Of a stretch of DNA of 64,000 nucleotides, positions 1 through 8,988 are shown piece after piece (position 1 is the first letter of the stretch; each line of letters starts with the position of its first letter). The translations under genes were made by a program, and so were the position numbers. The notes beneath the pieces were generated by a model. That model searched no databases. It was not told where the DNA came from and saw nothing but the letters and a program-made list of their open reading frames with translations. Where the stretch lies: assembly GCF_014174155.1 (NCBI RefSeq), contig NZ_JABEQM010000004.1, positions 186,001-250,000 on the forward strand, written 5' to 3'. Source of the stretch: Gluconacetobacter tumulisoli (GTDB taxonomy: Bacteria; Pseudomonadota; Alphaproteobacteria; Acetobacterales; Acetobacteraceae).

Positions 1-150
1 CGTGGCGTAACCTCGGCCGGCCCTCCGTTCGGGCCGCCTGCGGTCCGGACGGAGAAGAGCAGGAACCTGATCCCCGCAGGGCTGACTGGGCGCGCCGCCG
101 AGGGCGCCCTGTCCTGCCCCGGTCCGGAGCAGGAGAAAGCCTGTGCCTGA
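1..150 (+). CDS. possible 3' end of a truncated gene, unknown product
   Basis: A reading frame is open from the first base to a TGA at 148-150, with strong G/C preference at third codon positions as in real genes here. The visible tail ends in ...GPEQEKACA. No family is recognisable from 49 residues and the start lies outside the window. It may be non-coding; I include it because the codon pattern fits and it stops just before the tRNA. Confidence 0.3.
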   Translation, partial: RGVTSAGPPFGPPAVRTEKSRNLIPAGLTGRAAEGALSCPGPEQEKACA

Positions 151-167
151 TTTTCATTGAAAATCAA

Positions 168-243
168 TGGCGTCCCGTACGGGATTCGAACCCGTGTTAC
201 CGCCGTGAAAGGGCGGTGTCCTAGGCCTCTAGACGAACGGGAC
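168..243 (-). tRNA. tRNA-Glu (anticodon TTC)
   Basis: On the minus strand the sequence folds as a full cloverleaf. The acceptor stem is GTCCCGT/ACGGGAC, the anticodon stem CCGCC/GGCGG encloses loop CTTTCAC giving anticodon TTC, and the T arm is ACGGG-TTCGAAT-CCCGT. The terminal CCA is encoded (plus-strand TGG at 168-170). Length is 76 nt. Confidence 0.96.
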
Positions 244-459
244 GTGGACGAGGCAGCTTCTAGGTCATCATGCGGCGGGACGCAACCCGTCCCGACACGA
301 GAAAATGCTCCCGACCGATATTTTTCGCCGGCCGTTTTCCGGGAGCGTTTTCAGAGCCCTTCTACAGATGGGGCTGGCGAGCGAGCGCGGTCCTTCGACC
401 GCCCCTGGTGCATGTTTTCGAGCTCGGGTCGCCGGTAAAAGGTATTTTCGAACGGACTC

Positions 460-810
460 TCAGGGGGTCAGGCGCACGCGCCCGGCAATGCGACCATGCG
501 GGAGATCCCACAGGACGATTCGGTCGCCCCCCCCGCCCGAAAGGGAAATCGCCAGCAGCGTATCGGCCTGCCGCGTCATGCCCGTGATGCGGGTGCCGGC
601 GGGTTCATCCAGGACGAGATTTCCGTAATCGCCCGACATCGGGGGCGCCGGGACGACCGGCGCCGGCGTCGCACCGGACGCCACGACGTCATGCCGGGGA
701 TGCGAGATGCGGTGCACCAGCACGCCCACCAGGACCAGCGAACCGACCGCCAGCAACACCCCCATGAAAATGACGGCCGCCAGAAGCGCCTTCGATCCCT
801 GTCCGTTCAT
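460..810 (-). CDS. small single-pass membrane protein, DUF6476-like
   Basis: 116 residues. One hydrophobic helix lies near the N-terminus (about residues 8-32). A Pro/Ala linker follows, then a soluble C-terminal part ending in the pattern 'xLLAISL..GGxDRIVLWDLPHGRIAGRVRL', which resembles the DUF6476 family of alphaproteobacteria; this assignment is from memory of the pattern. The start is the ATG at 810, placed just before the hydrophobic helix; the longer open frame upstream runs antisense through rluD and is rejected. It is divergent from rluD with a 48-bp gap. Function unknown. Confidence 0.75.
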   Translation of the reverse strand: MNGQGSKALLAAVIFMGVLLAVGSLVLVGVLVHRISHPRHDVVASGATPAPVVPAPPMSGDYGNLVLDEPAGTRITGMTRQADTLLAISLSGGGGDRIVLWDLPHGRIAGRVRLTP

Positions 811-858
811 GATTGCTTTCCGTTTCCGACCGACGTCGTTTTCCGTTAAGAGCCGCGC

Positions 859-1830
859 ATGACCGACGACACGCAGCCCGTTTTCCTGACCGCCGGCGCC
901 GAGCACGCCGGCCAGCGTACCGACCGTTTCCTGGCCGACGCCATCGGCACGCTGTCGCGGTCCCGCGTCAAGGCACTGATGGAAGGCGGTCACGTGTCGC
1001 GCGCGGGCGTTCCCCTGCGCGAACCGTCCGACCCGGTCCGGGCGGGCATGTGTTATGAGATAAGGCAACCGCCGGCAATCCCCGCCACCCCGGTGGCGCA
1101 GGCGATCCCGTTCGTCATCCTGCACGAGGATTCGGACCTGATCGTTCTGGACAAGCCCGCGGGTCTGGTCGTCCACCCCGCCCCCGGCAACGAGGACGGG
1201 ACCCTGGTCAACGCCCTGCTGGCGCATTGCGGCGACAGCCTGACCGGCATAGGGGGAGAACGTCGGCCCGGGATCGTGCACCGGCTGGACAAGGACACAT
1301 CGGGCGTCATGGTGGTGGCCAAGACCGAACGCGCCCATACCGCCCTGTCGGCGGCCTTTGCGGCGCGCGACATCGACCGCACCTACCTGGCCCTGTCATG
1401 GGGCATCCTGGCGCCGGCTGCCGGATCGTTCGAAGGCGCGATCGGCCGCGACAGGCGCGACCGCAAGCGCATGTCGGTGGTTCACCATGGCGGGGGGAAG
1501 CACGCGCTGACCCATTACCGGACGCTGCAGACCTTCCATGGGGCGGCCAGTTATGTGGAATGCCGCCTGGCCACGGGACGCACGCACCAGATCCGCGTGC
1601 ATTTCTCCACCGCCGGGCATCCCCTGCTGGGCGATCCGGTCTATCTGCGCCGGATTCCTGCCGCGTCGCGGGGCCTGCCCGACGAGGCGCGCCGTGCCGC
1701 GCTGGATTTTCCCCGTCAGGCCCTGCATGCCGCGCGGCTGGGATTCGTCCACCCCGGGACCGGCGAATCCATGCTGTTCGAGACCCCGCCCCCGGACGAT
1801 TTTCAAACGCTTCTGGAAAAGATTGCTTAG
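859..1830 (+). CDS. rluD: 23S rRNA pseudouridine synthase, RluD-like
   Basis: 323 residues, normal for RluA/RluD enzymes, which isomerise uridines in 23S rRNA (RluD acts on helix 69). An S4-like RNA-binding part occupies about residues 15-75. The catalytic domain carries the signature HRLDKDTSG at 141-149, with Asp144 as the expected nucleophile, and a later RTHQIRVH motif. rluD directly before rpoH is a common alphaproteobacterial arrangement, which favours RluD over RluA/RluC. A second family member (RluC-like) lies at 30291-31268. The ribosome-binding site is weak. Confidence 0.9.
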   Translation: MTDDTQPVFLTAGAEHAGQRTDRFLADAIGTLSRSRVKALMEGGHVSRAGVPLREPSDPVRAGMCYEIRQPPAIPATPVAQAIPFVILHEDSDLIVLDKPAGLVVHPAPGNEDGTLVNALLAHCGDSLTGIGGERRPGIVHRLDKDTSGVMVVAKTERAHTALSAAFAARDIDRTYLALSWGILAPAAGSFEGAIGRDRRDRKRMSVVHHGGGKHALTHYRTLQTFHGAASYVECRLATGRTHQIRVHFSTAGHPLLGDPVYLRRIPAASRGLPDEARRAALDFPRQALHAARLGFVHPGTGESMLFETPPPDDFQTLLEKIA

Positions 1831-1857
1831 TTTTAAGGCAGTTTTTGGGGAGTTTGC

Positions 1858-1886
1858 TTGACGGTCAACCGACCCGTCATTAGGTT
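1858..1886 (+). promoter_or_regulatory. candidate rpoH promoter
   Basis: A TTGACG -35-like hexamer at 1858-1863 is followed 17 nt later by a weak -10-like TAGGTT (1881-1886), about 200 bp upstream of rpoH. Only the -35 is convincing. The 250-bp gap between rluD and rpoH leaves room for several promoters and a long leader. Confidence 0.3.
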
Positions 1887-2081
1887 CGGGAGTTGTCCGG
1901 CGGGTGACGCGACCGCCGGAATGGACGTCTCGCGAGGATGCGGCCCATGATGGGGGTGCCTCGCGGGGACGTGAAGTCCATCCACGCGCCAATGGGGCGG
2001 GTCCATGAAACCCTCTGACGGATGTGCCGTAGGACATCCCCGGGGACAGCATGACACCCCCCGGAAAAGGAGTCCGATCCC

Positions 2082-2969
2082 ATGGCCTCTTCCGTTCTCA
2101 ATGTTGGTCCTGAAACCAACCTGTCAAGGTACCTTCAGGACATCCGTAAATTCCCCATGCTCTCCCCCGAGGAGGAGCAGCGCCTGTCCCGTAGCTGGAA
2201 GGACAAGGGCGACACCAACGCTGCCCACGCGCTCGTCACCTCCCATCTGCGCCTGGTTGCCAAGATCGCCATGGGCTATCGCGGCTACGGCCTGCCGCTG
2301 GGCGAACTGATCAGCGAAGGCAACATCGGAATGATGCAGGCGGTCCGCCGCTTCGATCCCGATCGCGGCTTCCGGCTTGCGACCTATGCGATGTGGTGGA
2401 TCCGCGCGGCCATCCAGGAATATATCCTGCATAGCTGGTCGCTGGTGAAGATGGGCACGACCGCCGCCCAGAAGAAGCTGTTCTTCAACCTGCGCCGCCT
2501 GAAAGGGCAGATGCAGGCCATCGACGATGGCGACCTGCAACCCGAACAGGTGAACAAGATCGCCGCGTCGCTGGGCGTGCCGGAACAGGACGTCATCAAC
2601 ATGAACCGTCGCCTTTCGGCGCCGGATCACAGCCTGAACGCCCCCCTGCGCGCCGACAGCGAAGGCGAATGGCAGGATTGGCTGGTCGACGAGCACGACA
2701 ACCAGGAACAGACCCTGGCCGACAGCGAGGAATTCAGCGGCCGCAAGGCGCTGCTGGACAATGCGCTGAAGACGCTCAACGACCGCGAGCGCCATATCCT
2801 GACCGAGCGCCGGCTGAAGGACGAACCGGCGACGCTGGAAGAACTGTCCCACACCTACAACATCTCGCGCGAGCGCGTGCGCCAGATCGAGGTTCGGGCG
2901 TTCGAGAAGGTCCAGGCCGCCATGAAGGCGGAAGTCGAGGCCCATCGCGAGGCCCATCAGGCCGGATAA
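2082..2969 (+). CDS. rpoH: RNA polymerase heat-shock sigma factor RpoH (sigma-32)
   Basis: 295 residues, typical for RpoH. Region 2 shows GLPLGELISEGNIGMMQAV and the -10-reading stretch with TYAMWWIRAAIQEYI. The RpoH box QKKLFFNLRR (about 130-139), which distinguishes sigma-32 from RpoD, is present. Region 4 has the C-terminal helix-turn-helix (ERERHILTERRL ... SRERVRQIEVRAFEKV). It directs transcription of chaperones and proteases under heat or protein-folding stress. A good Shine-Dalgarno AAAGGAG lies at 2066-2072. The gene is followed by hairpins that separate it from convergent purA. Confidence 0.97.
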   Translation: MASSVLNVGPETNLSRYLQDIRKFPMLSPEEEQRLSRSWKDKGDTNAAHALVTSHLRLVAKIAMGYRGYGLPLGELISEGNIGMMQAVRRFDPDRGFRLATYAMWWIRAAIQEYILHSWSLVKMGTTAAQKKLFFNLRRLKGQMQAIDDGDLQPEQVNKIAASLGVPEQDVINMNRRLSAPDHSLNAPLRADSEGEWQDWLVDEHDNQEQTLADSEEFSGRKALLDNALKTLNDRERHILTERRLKDEPATLEELSHTYNISRERVRQIEVRAFEKVQAAMKAEVEAHREAHQAG

Positions 2970-2974
2970 GTCCT

Positions 2975-3065
2975 TTCGGATGAGGTCTCGCCCCCTCGTC
3001 CGAAGAAGACGCCGCCGCCTGTAGCGGCCGCCGGGCGGGGGCCTTCGCCCTCCGCCCGGCCGCGC
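2975..3065. terminator. hairpins between convergent rpoH and purA
   Basis: Two inverted repeats. Arms 2975-2985 and 2994-3004 (TTCGGATGAGG/CCTCGTCCGAA, one G-U pair) start just after the rpoH stop. A second, very GC-rich hairpin spans about 3028-3062 around a CTTC loop. No clear T-tract follows either, so a factor-independent role is likely but not certain; they could serve both genes. Confidence 0.45.
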
Positions 3066-3069
3066 GGTT

Positions 3070-4359
3070 TCAGTTTTCGAACGGGTCGCGCATCAGGATG
3101 GTGTCGTCGCGTTCCGGGCTGGTGGACAGCAGGGTCACCGGGGCCTCGACCAGTTCCTCGATCCGGCGGACGTATTTGATCGCCTGGGCCGGCAGGTCGG
3201 CCCATGACCGGGCGCCATAGGTCGTGCCGCTCCAGCCCTCCAGCGTCTCATAGACCGGCTTCACCCGAGCCTGCGCCGCCGGGGCGGAGGGGAAATGGCG
3301 GATCTCCTGGCCGTCCAGCTCGTATCCCGTGCAGATCCGCAGTTCAGGAAGTCCGTCCAGCACGTCCAGCTTGGTCAGCGCCAGGCCGTTGACGCCGCCC
3401 ACGCGCACCGCGCGACGCACCAGCATGGCGTCGAACCAGCCGCAGCGGCGCGGACGGCCCGTGACGGTGCCGAATTCATGGCCGCGCTCGCCCAGCGTGC
3501 GGCCCATGTCGTCATGCAGTTCGGTGGGGAACGGCCCCTCGCCCACGCGGGTGGAATAGGCCTTGGCGATCCCCAGCACGAAACCGACCGTCCCCGGCCC
3601 GACACCGCTGCCCGTCGCGGCGTTGGCGGCGATGGTGTTGGAACTGGTGACGAACGGATAGGTGCCGTGATCGACATCCAGCATCACGGCCTGCGCGCCT
3701 TCGAACAGGATCTTGCGGCCGGCCCGGCTGCTGTCGTCCAGCAATTCCCACACCGTGTCCATGAAGGGCAGGACCCGTGGCGCCAGCACGTTCAGATGCG
3801 CCAGCAGGGCGTCCTTGGTGAAGGTGTCCGCCCCCAGGCCCGCCAGCAGCGTGTTGTGGTGCAGCAGCAGTTCGTCCAGCTTCCAGTCCAGCGTCTCGGG
3901 CTCGGCCAGGTCGCACAGGCGGATGGCGCGGCGGGCCACCTTGTCCTCATAGGCCGGGCCGATGCCGCGTCCGGTCGTGCCGATCTTGCGGTCGCCGCGC
4001 GCGGCCTCGCGCGCGCGGTCGATGGCGCCATGCACCGGCAGGATCAGCGGCACGTTCTCGGCGATGCGCAGCGTGCGGGGCGTGACCTCCAGCCCCTGTG
4101 CGGTGACGCGATCGATTTCGGCCAACAGGGCCTCGGGGTCCACGACGACGCCATTGCCGATCACGCCCATCTTGCCCCGCACCAGGCCGGACGGCAGCAG
4201 CGACAGCTTGTAGGTCTGGTCGCCCACCACCAGGGTATGGCCGGCGTTGTGCCCGCCCTGGAACCGCACGACGATGTCTGCGCGACTGGCCAGCCAGTCG
4301 ACGATCTTGCCCTTCCCCTCGTCGCCCCACTGGGCGCCGATCACGGTGACGTTGGACAT
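3070..4359 (-). CDS. purA: adenylosuccinate synthetase
   Basis: 429 residues, the usual size. It catalyses GTP-dependent conversion of IMP and aspartate to adenylosuccinate, the first committed step to AMP. The N-terminal P-loop [14 protein letters not shown] with its catalytic Asp, the GGHNAGHT motif with the catalytic His, and the C-terminal KLDVLDGL guanine-specificity motif are all present. The start is the ATG at 4359, preceded by AAGGAG seven bases upstream; the frame extends 14 codons further without support. It lies downstream of hisZ on the same strand with a 114-bp gap holding a small inverted repeat (4455-4470). Confidence 0.97.
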   Translation of the reverse strand: MSNVTVIGAQWGDEGKGKIVDWLASRADIVVRFQGGHNAGHTLVVGDQTYKLSLLPSGLVRGKMGVIGNGVVVDPEALLAEIDRVTAQGLEVTPRTLRIAENVPLILPVHGAIDRAREAARGDRKIGTTGRGIGPAYEDKVARRAIRLCDLAEPETLDWKLDELLLHHNTLLAGLGADTFTKDALLAHLNVLAPRVLPFMDTVWELLDDSSRAGRKILFEGAQAVMLDVDHGTYPFVTSSNTIAANAATGSGVGPGTVGFVLGIAKAYSTRVGEGPFPTELHDDMGRTLGERGHEFGTVTGRPRRCGWFDAMLVRRAVRVGGVNGLALTKLDVLDGLPELRICTGYELDGQEIRHFPSAPAAQARVKPVYETLEGWSGTTYGARSWADLPAQAIKYVRRIEELVEAPVTLLSTSPERDDTILMRDPFEN

Positions 4360-4473
4360 GATGTGCTCCTTGAAATGCTGCCCGTCCGGGCCGTGCATCA
4401 TGGCCGCCGGGTAAACTGGATAAAGGACCGGGCGGGACCAGCCCCCCTCGTGCCGCCTGACTTATCAGGCGCG

Positions 4474-5619
4474 TCAGTCGAGCGCCACGATTCCGTCCCC
4501 ACGGGCCAGCATCGCGCATCCCAGGCGTCGCGCCTCGGCCGCCGGATCGGCCACCGGGCCCAGCGCATCGACGGTGGCGTACCCGTCCTGGCGCAGGCGG
4601 CGGCCCAGTTCGGGGGCGGCATCCACCGGCAGGAAGACCCGAATCCGCCCCGCCCGGGCCGGCGCCGCGCGCAGCAGGGCTTCGGGCCGCAGGGTCAGGC
4701 CGCAGGCCGGTTCGTCGTCGTTCGACCGGTAGCGTCCGCCCCGGCCCAGTTCCTGATGCTGTCCCCGGGCATAGACGGTGACACACACGCCCGTATGATA
4801 CTGCCAGCCGCGGAATTCGATCGGATCGACCGTCAGGCGGATATCCGGCACCCTGGCCGTGATCGCCGCCACCGTCGCCGCCAGCCGGTCGCTGAGCAGC
4901 CGGACGGCAGGCGGCAAATCCAGCCCCCCCAGCACTGCCAGCGCGCGATCGGCCGGACCCGCGGCATGCAGCAATTCGGTCAGCACCGGGGCCAGGCCGC
5001 CGGCCAGGCGCGCCACCGCGGCCGCGTCCTTGCGGTCCAGCGCGCGCATCAGCGCCAGCCGCTCGGCAGGCGAATAATCGATTTCCGACATCAGCGCGGG
5101 CGCCAGCGGCGGCATCGTCAGGTCGAACGACACACCCGGCACGCCCAGCGTCGCCAGCCCTTCCGCGCCCAGGGCGACGATTTCGGCGTCGGCCTCGGGC
5201 GAATCCGGGCCGATCAGTTCGATTCCCGCCTGTGAAATCTGGCGATCGCTTTCCCGCGCCCCCCCGCTGGCCACGACGCACAGCCCGGCATAGGACAGGC
5301 GCAGCGGGCGCGGCGCATCCGCCAGGCGCGTGGCCGCGATTCGCGCGATCTGCGGCGTGATGTCGGGACGCAGCGCCATCATCCGCCGCGTATCAGGATC
5401 CATCAGGCGGAACGCCTGCTCGGCCACCGCCGCGCCGGACCCGGACAGCAGCGTGTCCTCGAACTCCAGCAGCGGCGGCTTGACCCGGCTGTAGCCATGG
5501 GCCGCGAAGACCCGCATCAGGTCTTCCATGCCGGCGGCCTCGGCCTCGGCGTCGGAAGGCAGCAGGTCGACAAAACCTGCCGGCAGCAGGGCGGGGTTGG
5601 GAGGCGGATCGTCCGTCAT
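4474..5619 (-). CDS. hisZ: ATP phosphoribosyltransferase regulatory subunit HisZ
   Basis: 381 residues. This is a paralogue of histidyl-tRNA synthetase that lacks the anticodon-binding domain and pairs with short-form HisG to form ATP phosphoribosyltransferase, the first step of histidine synthesis. Class II tRNA-synthetase-like motifs are visible: LRPDITPQIARIAATRL (motif 2 region) and a C-terminal GRGGRYRS-like segment. The start is the ATG at 5619 (MTDDPPPN...); an in-frame ATG 36 bp upstream is possible. The open frame continues antisense into serC, but that extension is not coding. hisG is not in the window. Confidence 0.92.
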   Translation of the reverse strand: MTDDPPPNPALLPAGFVDLLPSDAEAEAAGMEDLMRVFAAHGYSRVKPPLLEFEDTLLSGSGAAVAEQAFRLMDPDTRRMMALRPDITPQIARIAATRLADAPRPLRLSYAGLCVVASGGARESDRQISQAGIELIGPDSPEADAEIVALGAEGLATLGVPGVSFDLTMPPLAPALMSEIDYSPAERLALMRALDRKDAAAVARLAGGLAPVLTELLHAAGPADRALAVLGGLDLPPAVRLLSDRLAATVAAITARVPDIRLTVDPIEFRGWQYHTGVCVTVYARGQHQELGRGGRYRSNDDEPACGLTLRPEALLRAAPARAGRIRVFLPVDAAPELGRRLRQDGYATVDALGPVADPAAEARRLGCAMLARGDGIVALD

Positions 5620-5696
5620 GCGCGCGCCTATATCATCGTCGCGGCCATCCGTCATGCCCGCAGTGCCGGCCGGGGCCGGATCGGCCGGCCCCGGCA

Positions 5697-6878
5697 TTAT
5701 GCGTATTCGGCGCGAACCTGGGCCTCGGCCCAATCCAGCCACGGCAGCAGCGCCTGCAGGTCCGCCGTTTCGACCGTGGCGCCACCCCACAGGCGCAGCC
5801 CGGGCGGCGCGTCGCGATAGCTGCCGATATCCAGCGCCACGCCCTCGGCCTCCAGCACCGCGACGATCCGCTTGGCCGCCTTTGCCTGGTCGGCGTCGGC
5901 CAGCGCGCGGAACCAGGGGGCGACGATGGTCAGGCAGATCGACGTACTTGACCGTTCGGCCGCGTTCCGCGCCAGGAACGCCGCCCAGTCCGACCGCGCG
6001 ACCCAGCCCGCCACGGCCGCCAGGTTGGCCTGGCTGCGCGCGATCAGTGCCGGCAGGCCGCCGATCGCCTCGGCCCAGCGGAGCCCGTCCAGCGCGTCCT
6101 CGACGCACAGCATCGACGGCGTGTTGATCGTGTCGCCGCGGAAGATCCCCTCGATCAGCTTGCCCTTGGAGGTCAGGCGGAAAATCTTGGGCAGGGCGCG
6201 CGGCGGCGACGTTTCCTCCAGCCGGCGCACGGCGCGGGGCGACAGGGCCAACATGCCGTGCGCGGCCTCGCCCCCCAGGACCTTCTGCCAGGACCAGGTC
6301 ACGATATCCAGCTTGTCCCACGGCAGGTCCATCGCGAACGCGGCGGAGGTCGCGTCGCAGATCACCAGCCCGTCGCGATCCGCCGGGATGGCGGATCCGT
6401 CAGGGATCCGCACGCCCGACGTCGTGCCGTTCCATGCCAGCACCACGTCGTGCGACCAGTCCACCTGCCCCAGGTCGGGCAGGCTGCCGTACCCGGCCGC
6501 CAGCACCCGGGCGCCGGGGGGGCGCAACTGCGCCATGATGTCGTCGGCCCAGGTCGCGGAAAAGCTTTCGAACGCCAGCACGTCGACCGGCCGTTCGCCG
6601 ATCAGCGACCACAGCACCATCTCCACCGCCCCGGTGTCGGAGGCGGGAACGATGCCCAGCCGCCAGTCATCGGGCATGCCCAGAACGGCACGGGATCGCG
6701 TGATGACCTCGTTCAGCCGCGCCCGTCCGTCCGGCGCGCGGTGGGACCGGCCGAGCAGCGCCCCCGACAGCGCATCCAGCGACCAGCCCGGGCGCTTGGC
6801 GCAGGGGCCGGAGGAAAAGCAGGGATTGCCGGGCCGCACGCCCGGCTTCGCGATCGTGTCGGGGGAAAGAGAAAGCAT
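5697..6878 (-). CDS. serC: phosphoserine aminotransferase
   Basis: 393 residues, PLP-dependent, converting 3-phosphohydroxypyruvate and glutamate to phosphoserine. It belongs to the alphaproteobacterial/archaeal SerC type: the N-terminal '[12 protein letters not shown]' and 'LGRSHRA' patterns fit that subgroup. The PLP lysine lies in [13 protein letters not shown]. Two ATGs are adjacent (6881 and 6878); the second is better spaced from GGAC and is used here. The frame above it runs into tRNA-Leu. In many relatives serA sits between serC and hisZ; here it is absent. Confidence 0.93.
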   Translation of the reverse strand: MLSLSPDTIAKPGVRPGNPCFSSGPCAKRPGWSLDALSGALLGRSHRAPDGRARLNEVITRSRAVLGMPDDWRLGIVPASDTGAVEMVLWSLIGERPVDVLAFESFSATWADDIMAQLRPPGARVLAAGYGSLPDLGQVDWSHDVVLAWNGTTSGVRIPDGSAIPADRDGLVICDATSAAFAMDLPWDKLDIVTWSWQKVLGGEAAHGMLALSPRAVRRLEETSPPRALPKIFRLTSKGKLIEGIFRGDTINTPSMLCVEDALDGLRWAEAIGGLPALIARSQANLAAVAGWVARSDWAAFLARNAAERSSTSICLTIVAPWFRALADADQAKAAKRIVAVLEAEGVALDIGSYRDAPPGLRLWGGATVETADLQALLPWLDWAEAQVRAEYA

Positions 6879-6895
6879 CATCTGTCCGGAATTGA

Positions 6896-6979
6896 TGGTA
6901 CGAGAGAGGGGACTCGAACCCCTATGCCTTGCGGCGGTCGATTTTGAGCCGACTACGTCTACCGTTCCGTCACTCTCGC
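6896..6979 (-). tRNA. tRNA-Leu (anticodon CAA)
   Basis: 84 nt including an encoded CCA (plus-strand TGG 6896-6898). The acceptor is GCGAGAG/CTCTCGT with a G-U first pair. The anticodon stem GTCGG/TCGAC encloses CTCAAAA, giving CAA. A long class-II variable arm follows, as in tRNA-Leu, and the T loop is TTCGAGT. Confidence 0.95.
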
Positions 6980-7026
6980 CTGGGGGCACTGCTTATCAGC
7001 AAACAGGGGAAACTGGCAATCGGCCG

Positions 7027-7968
7027 CTACGCCTGTCCTGCCGATGGCGCGAGACCCAGCATCAGCGCGATATTCTGGATCGCCGCCCCCGACGCCCCCT
7101 TGCCCAGATTGTCCAGGCGCGCGGTCAGGACGGCCTGGCGCCGGGCGTCGTTGGCATGCACGCGCAGTTCCATCCGGTCGGTGCCCGCCAGCGTATCGGC
7201 GACCAGACCCGGGCCGGCGTCCTCGACGCTGACCAGGCTGGATTCGGCGTAGAACGCCGCCAGCACCGTCCGCAGATCGGCGCCGGTCGGATGGTCGGCC
7301 AGCATGTCCAGATGCAGCGGGATCGACACGATCATCCCCTGCGGGAAATGCCCCACCGACGGCACGAAGACCGGAACCCGCGACAGGCCGGAATACCGCG
7401 TGATTTCGGGAACATGCTTATGTTCCAGGGTCAGGCCGTACAAATCGAAGGCCGGGCCGCCGTCGCGTTCGTGCGCCTCGATCATCGTGCGGCCGCCACC
7501 GCTATAGCCGCTGACGGCGTTGATCGTGACGGGATGGTCGGGGGACATTACCCCGGCCAGGACCAGCGGCCGCAACAATCCGATCGCCCCCGTCGGATAG
7601 CATCCCGGGTTGGAAACCCGGCGCGACGTCCGGATGGCGTCCGCCTGCCCGTTTCCCATTTCGGGAAAGCCGTAGACCCAATCCGGATCCACGCGAAAGG
7701 CGGTGCTGGCATCCAGGATCCGCGGCGCCCGGCCGCCCGCCTGCGCGATGGATTCGACCATTCCGGCCGCGTCGCGCGACGCGGCGTCCGGCAGGCACAG
7801 GACCACGATATCCACCGATTCCATCATGTCGCGGCGGGCGGACGGGTCCTTGCGATGTTCGGCGGCGATGGATCGGACCGTCACCGGCAGGCCGCGCAGG
7901 CGCTCGCGAATGCCAAGCCCCGTCGTCCCGGCCTCGCCATCGATGAAAACCGTCGCCTGTCCGTCCAT
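7027..7968 (-). CDS. argC: N-acetyl-gamma-glutamyl-phosphate reductase, type 2
   Basis: 313 residues, matching the short (type 2) ArgC form rather than the ~345-residue type 1. It reduces N-acetylglutamyl phosphate to the semialdehyde with NADPH, third step of arginine synthesis. The Rossmann start FIDGEAGTTGLGIRERL and the catalytic motif SNPGCYPTGAIG (Cys123) are clear, and SGYSGGGR is also present. It starts at the ATG at 7968, is divergent from mazG, and stands apart from other arg genes. Confidence 0.96.
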   Translation of the reverse strand: MDGQATVFIDGEAGTTGLGIRERLRGLPVTVRSIAAEHRKDPSARRDMMESVDIVVLCLPDAASRDAAGMVESIAQAGGRAPRILDASTAFRVDPDWVYGFPEMGNGQADAIRTSRRVSNPGCYPTGAIGLLRPLVLAGVMSPDHPVTINAVSGYSGGGRTMIEAHERDGGPAFDLYGLTLEHKHVPEITRYSGLSRVPVFVPSVGHFPQGMIVSIPLHLDMLADHPTGADLRTVLAAFYAESSLVSVEDAGPGLVADTLAGTDRMELRVHANDARRQAVLTARLDNLGKGASGAAIQNIALMLGLAPSAGQA

Positions 7969-8122
7969 TGATCCGTCCGCCTCGCATGACCCGTCGTGCG
8001 GGATCGCGGCGGACTATAATCCCGTGGGCCGCGCGGAACCAAGACATGGATGAACGCCATGACAGAACGGCCGGTTGGCCCTACCCTGCCAGCTCCCTTC
8101 TTCCAGACCGGAGCCCCCCGCG

Positions 8123-8908
8123 ATGTCCGATGCCGCCCAGGCGATTCAGCGCCTGATCGAAATCATGGCCCGCCTGCGCGACCCGAATGACGGCTGCCCC
8201 TGGGACCGGGAGCAGGATTTCGCCTCGATCGCCCCTTATGCGATCGAGGAGGCCTACGAGGTCGCCGACACCATCGCGCGCGAGGATTGGACGGCCCTGC
8301 CGGACGAACTGGGCGACCTGCTGCTGCAGGTCGCCTATCACGCCCGCATGGCCGAGGAAGCGGGCTGGTTCGATTTCGCGACCGTGGCCACGATGATCGG
8401 CGACAAGATGATCCGCCGCCATCCCCATGTGTTCGGCGACACCCCGCTGCGTCCCGGCCAGTGGGAAGACGGCAAGGCGCAGGAACGGCTGAGCCGGCAG
8501 GACAACGGCGCCTTGGCCGGCATTCCCCTGGGCCTGCCGGCGCTGCTGCGTGCGCGCAAGCTGTCGGCCCGGGCCGCCCGGGTCGGGTTCGACTGGGCCA
8601 CGGCGGCCGAGGTCGCCGACAAGGTGGACGAGGAAATCGCGGAGCTGAAGGTCGAACTCGTCTCCGGCGACCGCGCGCGCATCGCCGATGAACTGGGCGA
8701 CGTGCTGTTCACCGTGGCGACGCTGGCACGCAAGCTGGACCTCGATCCCGAAGACTGCCTGCGCCAGGCCAATGCCAAATTCACCCGCCGCTTCACCGCC
8801 GTGGAGCAGGATCTGGCCGGCCAGGGCCGGACCCTGCCGGACGCAACGCTGGCGGAGATGGAAGCCGGCTGGCAGGCGGTCAAGCGCCGCGAACGCGAAG
8901 CCCCGTGA
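8123..8908 (+). CDS. mazG: nucleoside triphosphate pyrophosphohydrolase MazG
   Basis: 261 residues, the length of two-domain MazG. It hydrolyses (d)NTPs to NMP and pyrophosphate, clearing aberrant nucleotides and tuning ppGpp. Both halves carry the EExxE...DELGD metal site: EEAYEVAD with DELGDLLLQVAYHARMA in the first, and DEEIAELK with ADELGDVLFTVATLARK in the second. The N-terminal CPWDREQ is typical. The start is the ATG at 8123 (MSDAAQ...); the frame extends 16 codons further without support. Its stop overlaps the open frame of the phosphatase gene, whose real start is later. Confidence 0.95.
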   Translation: MSDAAQAIQRLIEIMARLRDPNDGCPWDREQDFASIAPYAIEEAYEVADTIAREDWTALPDELGDLLLQVAYHARMAEEAGWFDFATVATMIGDKMIRRHPHVFGDTPLRPGQWEDGKAQERLSRQDNGALAGIPLGLPALLRARKLSARAARVGFDWATAAEVADKVDEEIAELKVELVSGDRARIADELGDVLFTVATLARKLDLDPEDCLRQANAKFTRRFTAVEQDLAGQGRTLPDATLAEMEAGWQAVKRREREAP

Positions 8909-8988
8909 CACGCGGCGACGCGCCGGGACAATATGTTCCCCCGACGATTTCTGATTCCCTCCCCCTTGCGAACGAGGCTCCCCCGGAC

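Noticed and set aside
4455-4470. Terminator between hisZ and purA
   Set aside because: Only a 6-bp stem (GCCTGA/TCAGGC) with no T-tract, and it would separate two same-strand genes; kept as a remark only.
3295-5235. 646-codon open frame opposite purA and hisZ
   Set aside because: Antisense shadow of two well-supported genes; such long antisense frames are common in GC-rich DNA. Gln/Arg/His-rich product with no recognisable domain.
5620-6321. N-terminal extension of hisZ into serC
   Set aside because: The extension is antisense-type, Gly/Arg-rich sequence in another frame of serC; HisZ homology begins after 5619.
5872-7971. 699-codon open frame opposite serC, tRNA-Leu and argC
   Set aside because: It runs through a tRNA gene and opposite two conserved enzymes; no domain.
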